This document shows positions 7,697 to 9,337 of a stretch of 9,337 nucleotides of DNA, one piece after another. This stretch comes from an uncultured Actinomycetes bacterium (lineage in GTDB: Bacteria; Actinomycetota; Thermoleophilia; Solirubrobacterales; 70-9), in assembly GCA_937907435.1 (NCBI GenBank), contig CALCIA010000132.1, positions 1-9,337 on the forward strand, read 5' to 3'. The position numbers and the translations under genes were made by a program. Positions within the stretch are counted from its first letter, which is position 1. Every line of letters begins with the position of its first letter. The notes beneath the pieces are model-generated. The model was not told the DNA's origin, ran no database searches, and saw only the letters and a program-made list of their open reading frames with translations.

Positions 7697-8137
7697 TTAC
7701 GCGGCGCCCGCCCCGGCGAGCCCCTCGGCGATCTCCGGCGCCGCCGCGTCCAGCTCTTCCTCCTGCTTGGCCCATGCCTCGGCGTTCCAGATCTCCAGGT
7801 ACTCCCCGGCGCCGATCACGACGCATTCGCCCTCCAGGCCGGCGTGCTCCAGCAGTGGCTTGGGGATGCGGATGCGCCCCGCCGAGTCGAGCTTCTCGTC
7901 GAAGGAGCCGCCGTGGAAGCGGCGGCGCAGGGCGCGGGCGTCTTTGCCGAACGGGCTGTGGGGCGAGAGGAAGCGGTCCGAGAGCTCCTCGAACTCGGCG
8001 GTCGTGTGCACCCAGACGCAGGGGTCGAAGCCCTTGGACAGAACCACACCGTCAGCGAGTTGGCTGCGAAAGCGAGATGGCACGGTCAGTCGGTCCTTGC
8101 TGTCCAGGCTGTGCTCGTAGAGGCCCCGAAATGCCAA
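7697..8137 (-). CDS. mraZ: Transcriptional regulator MraZ
   Basis: DNA-binding protein of the SpoVT/AbrB fold that forms a ring-like oligomer and controls its own dcw operon. The 146-residue product has two tandem half-domains with the family motif: LDSKDRLTVPSRF (11-23) and LDSAGRIRIPKPL (83-95). The first has Asp where the usual DxKGR motif has Gly. The best start is TTG at 8137: it gives MAFRGLYEHSLD, matching the family N-terminus, and has GAAAGGA seven bases upstream. The open frame continues far upstream to 8536, but that would run through the operator and into the divergent gene. Four GTG boxes lie about 100 bases upstream. Confidence 0.94.
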   Translation of the reverse strand: MAFRGLYEHSLDSKDRLTVPSRFRSQLADGVVLSKGFDPCVWVHTTAEFEELSDRFLSPHSPFGKDARALRRRFHGGSFDEKLDSAGRIRIPKPLLEHAGLEGECVVIGAGEYLEIWNAEAWAKQEEELDAAAPEIAEGLAGAGAA

Positions 8138-8144
8138 TTCGGTG

Positions 8145-8151
8145 TCCTTTC
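8145..8151 (-). promoter_or_regulatory. Ribosome binding site deciding the mraZ TTG start
   Basis: On the minus strand GAAAGGA is followed by seven bases and then TTG GCA TTT CGG. No ATG or GTG lies near the conserved N-terminus in this frame. Sequence, spacing and the family N-terminus together support TTG. Confidence 0.75.
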
Positions 8152-8182
8152 TGAGCGGGAGGTCGAGGTCGGAAAAGAGTTG

Positions 8183-8225
8183 GGACCGGAGTGATGAGGT
8201 GGGAGGAGCCTCACCACCCCGGTCC
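8183..8225 (-). promoter_or_regulatory. Strand-specific hairpin in the mraZ leader, possible attenuator
   Basis: Bases 8209-8225 and 8183-8199 form a 17-bp stem with a nine-base loop. Read as minus-strand RNA, all 17 positions pair: 15 Watson-Crick and two G-U (8218/8190 and 8214/8194). As plus-strand RNA the same two positions would be A-C mismatches. The loop reads CUCCUCCCA, and CAACUCUUUUCC follows the stem, a weak T-run. It lies between the MraZ boxes and the mraZ start, so it should be in the transcribed leader. A transcription attenuator or an mRNA stability or translation element is inferred, not shown. Confidence 0.55.
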
Positions 8226-8238
8226 TGGGCTTCAACTC

Positions 8239-8278
8239 GAGCGCCACTCTGACACACACTCCCCCACTTTGCAACACC
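8239..8278 (-). promoter_or_regulatory. MraZ operator: four GTG boxes at 10-bp spacing
   Basis: On the minus strand GTG triplets sit at 8277-8275, 8267-8265, 8257-8255 and 8247-8245, exactly 10 bp apart. The decamers read gGTGttgcaa, aGTGggggag, tGTGtgtcag and aGTGgcgctc. MraZ in other bacteria binds three or four such G-rich repeats spaced 10 bp upstream of mraZ, one per DNA turn. Number, spacing, strand and position all agree with that arrangement. Confidence 0.82.
8246..8274 (-). promoter_or_regulatory. Weak candidate promoter for the dcw operon
   Basis: TTGCAA (8274-8269) is followed by a 17-base spacer and CAGAGT (8251-8246), a poor match to the TANNNT form of an actinobacterial -10. 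It overlaps the MraZ boxes, as expected for a repressor-controlled promoter. No better -10 is visible in the gap. Confidence 0.25.
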
Positions 8279-8310
8279 TCCTCCCTCTGCAACCCCTTTT
8301 TCATGCTCCG

Positions 8311-8332
8311 GCGCGCCCTCGGGCAGGCGCGC
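8311..8332 (+). other. Short inverted repeat just upstream of the divergent gene
   Basis: gcgcgcc (8311-8317) and ggcgcgc (8326-8332) form a 7-bp stem around an eight-base loop, ending 13 bases before the ATG at 8346. It could affect translation of the plus-strand gene. In DNA this rich in G and C, chance is a fair alternative. Confidence 0.35.
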
Positions 8333-8345
8333 TAGGTTGGCCGGG

Positions 8346-9248
8346 ATGAGCACGCCCGAGCCCCCCACGCCTCCCGCGCCGAGCGAGGAGTTCACGCCGC
8401 CGGTGATCGAGGCGGCGGCGCCGACCGACGCCAACGCGCTGCGCGGCCACCACTTCAAGCGCCTCATGGGCATGCAGCGGACTTGGTGGCTGATCGGCGT
8501 CCCCGCCGTCGTCATCGGCGCCTTCCTCGTCACCACCAGCCTCGTGGTCGGGCTGATCGTCGCGCTGGCGGTCGTCGCGGTCGGGATCGGCGTCGTCTTC
8601 GCGATCGCCGACTCGAAGGCCGCCGACGACTTCTTCCACGTCTACGCCGAGAACCGCGGGCTCGAGCTGGGCGACAAGACCCGCCTGCCCGCGGCGACGC
8701 CGCTGCTGCGCAAGGGCGACGACCAGTACGCGAAGCGCACGCTGACCGGCGAGATCGCCCCCGGCTGCGCCGGCCTCCTCGCCATGTACACCTACGAGGA
8801 GCAGACCACCGACTCCAACGGCAACCGCCAGACCAGCTACCACGAGTACACGCTGGGGATGAGCGAGGTGCCCGAGTGCGTCGACGAGGTGCCCGAGCTC
8901 TACTGCCAGAAGCGCTCCGGCCTGCGCTCCCTGGAGCGCTTCGAGGACGTCTTCCGCCGCTCCAAACGCCGCGTCACCCTGGAGAGCGAGGCACTCGGCG
9001 ACCGCTATGAGATCTTCGTGCGCAAGGACCAGGACGACGTCTGGCTGCGCCGCCTCTTCTCCCCCAGCTTCATCGTCTGGCTGACCGAATCGGCACCGGA
9101 GAAGTTCGCCTTCGAGCTGGTCGGCGGCAGCCTGGTCGCCTACGTCCCCAAGCACCGGGAAGACGCCGCCGACCTCGACGCGGTCGCCGCGGCGACCGGC
9201 GCGGTGGCGAAACGCCTGCGGGAAAAGTCGGCCGATTCCGACTCCTAG
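8346..9248 (+). CDS. Two-helix membrane protein of unknown function, DUF3137-like
   Basis: I do not recognise a named gene. The 300-residue product has a Pro/Glu/Ala-rich N-terminus (1-30), two closely spaced membrane segments within 47-87 with a very short turn, and a soluble C-terminal domain of about 210 residues. The C-terminal pattern SEALGDRYEIFVRKDQD (214-230), then LRRLFSPSFIVWL (234-246), then FAFELVGGSLVAYV (254-267) resembles the end of DUF3137-type proteins; this is from memory and unverified. Three cysteines (141, 178, 187) lie in the soluble part. The ATG at 8346 is preferred over the in-frame TTG at 8337; AGG at 8334-8336 is a weak ribosome binding site. It diverges from mraZ across the control region, and no functional link to division is shown. 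Confidence 0.85.
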   Translation: MSTPEPPTPPAPSEEFTPPVIEAAAPTDANALRGHHFKRLMGMQRTWWLIGVPAVVIGAFLVTTSLVVGLIVALAVVAVGIGVVFAIADSKAADDFFHVYAENRGLELGDKTRLPAATPLLRKGDDQYAKRTLTGEIAPGCAGLLAMYTYEEQTTDSNGNRQTSYHEYTLGMSEVPECVDEVPELYCQKRSGLRSLERFEDVFRRSKRRVTLESEALGDRYEIFVRKDQDDVWLRRLFSPSFIVWLTESAPEKFAFELVGGSLVAYVPKHREDAADLDAVAAATGAVAKRLREKSADSDS

Positions 9249-9254
9249 CGCGAA

Positions 9255-9284
9255 CCCGAGCTGACACCCGAGGCAGAGCTCGGG
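9255..9284 (+). terminator. Small inverted repeat just after the divergent gene
   Basis: cccgagct (9255-9262) pairs with agctcggg (9277-9284) around a 14-base loop, starting seven bases after the TAG stop. No T-run follows, so it is more likely an mRNA 3'-end structure than a stand-alone terminator. Its right arm overlaps the start of the trailer repeat by three bases. Confidence 0.4.
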
Positions 9285-9337
9285 CCCCGCAAGCTGTCGC
9301 CCGGGGAAGGACCCGCCCCTCTCGCCACGGCCCGGGC
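9282..9337 (+). repeat. Trailer repeat module, copy B (3' of the divergent gene), cut by window end
   Basis: This is an inverted copy of bases 25-79: 23 exact bases at 9282-9304 and 22 exact bases at 9316-9337. The window ends partway through the hairpin seen complete at 1-46, so the closing arm should lie just outside. The bases gaagga after the core also match the gaaggga that follows the unit in the tandem copies near mraY. Confidence 0.75.

Noticed and set aside
8301..9155. A 284-codon minus-strand open frame opposite the divergent gene
   Set aside because: Its translation is low-complexity with no domain, while the plus frame has membrane helices and a normal protein composition.
1..9337. 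Reading the whole window as a transposon because its ends are inverted repeats
   Set aside because: The cargo is an essential dcw cluster with no transposase or recombinase, and each repeat is explained as a gene 3'-end element.

Overview
The window carries the front half of a bacterial dcw (division and cell wall) cluster, all on the minus strand, from a very GC-rich genome. In transcription order it reads mraZ, rsmH, an ftsL-like gene, ftsI (class B penicillin-binding protein), murE, murF and mraY. A single plus-strand gene of unknown function, a membrane protein, diverges from mraZ. The high GC content, the meso-diaminopimelate type of MurE (DNPR motif) and the gene order fit an actinobacterium. 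A deep-branching lineage such as Thermoleophilia is possible, but that is a guess from overall character and not from a marker gene.

Layout from right to left. The 208-base gap at 8138-8345 is the shared control region. It holds four GTG triplets spaced exactly 10 bp apart (an MraZ operator) and, downstream in the mraZ leader, a long hairpin that pairs fully only as minus-strand RNA. mraZ itself appears to start at a TTG codon behind a good ribosome binding site. The seven genes are packed tightly: junctions of 1-4 bases of overlap or 2-7 bases of gap, except 42 bases between ftsI and murE. This suggests one operon with translational coupling. MraZ would autoregulate it, FtsL and FtsI act in the septal synthase, and MurE, MurF and MraY catalyse consecutive steps from UDP-MurNAc-dipeptide to lipid I.

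Four things do not fit a routine dcw cluster. (1) A near-perfect palindrome with 29-base arms lies in frame inside murE and encodes about 20 extra residues, like a palindromic element that has invaded a gene. (2) The 3' trailers of mraY and of the divergent gene carry the same repeat module plus a GC-rich hairpin, so the two window ends are inverted copies of each other. (3) The ftsL-like protein has a histone-H1-like Lys/Ala/Pro/Arg N-terminal extension and a Glu/Thr-rich acidic tail. (4) ftsI and the end of ftsL use GAA for glutamate, while the neighbouring genes use GAG almost throughout.

I found no RNA genes, transposases, CRISPR arrays, phage genes or defence systems. The long plus-strand open frames opposite the dcw genes are GC-driven shadows.
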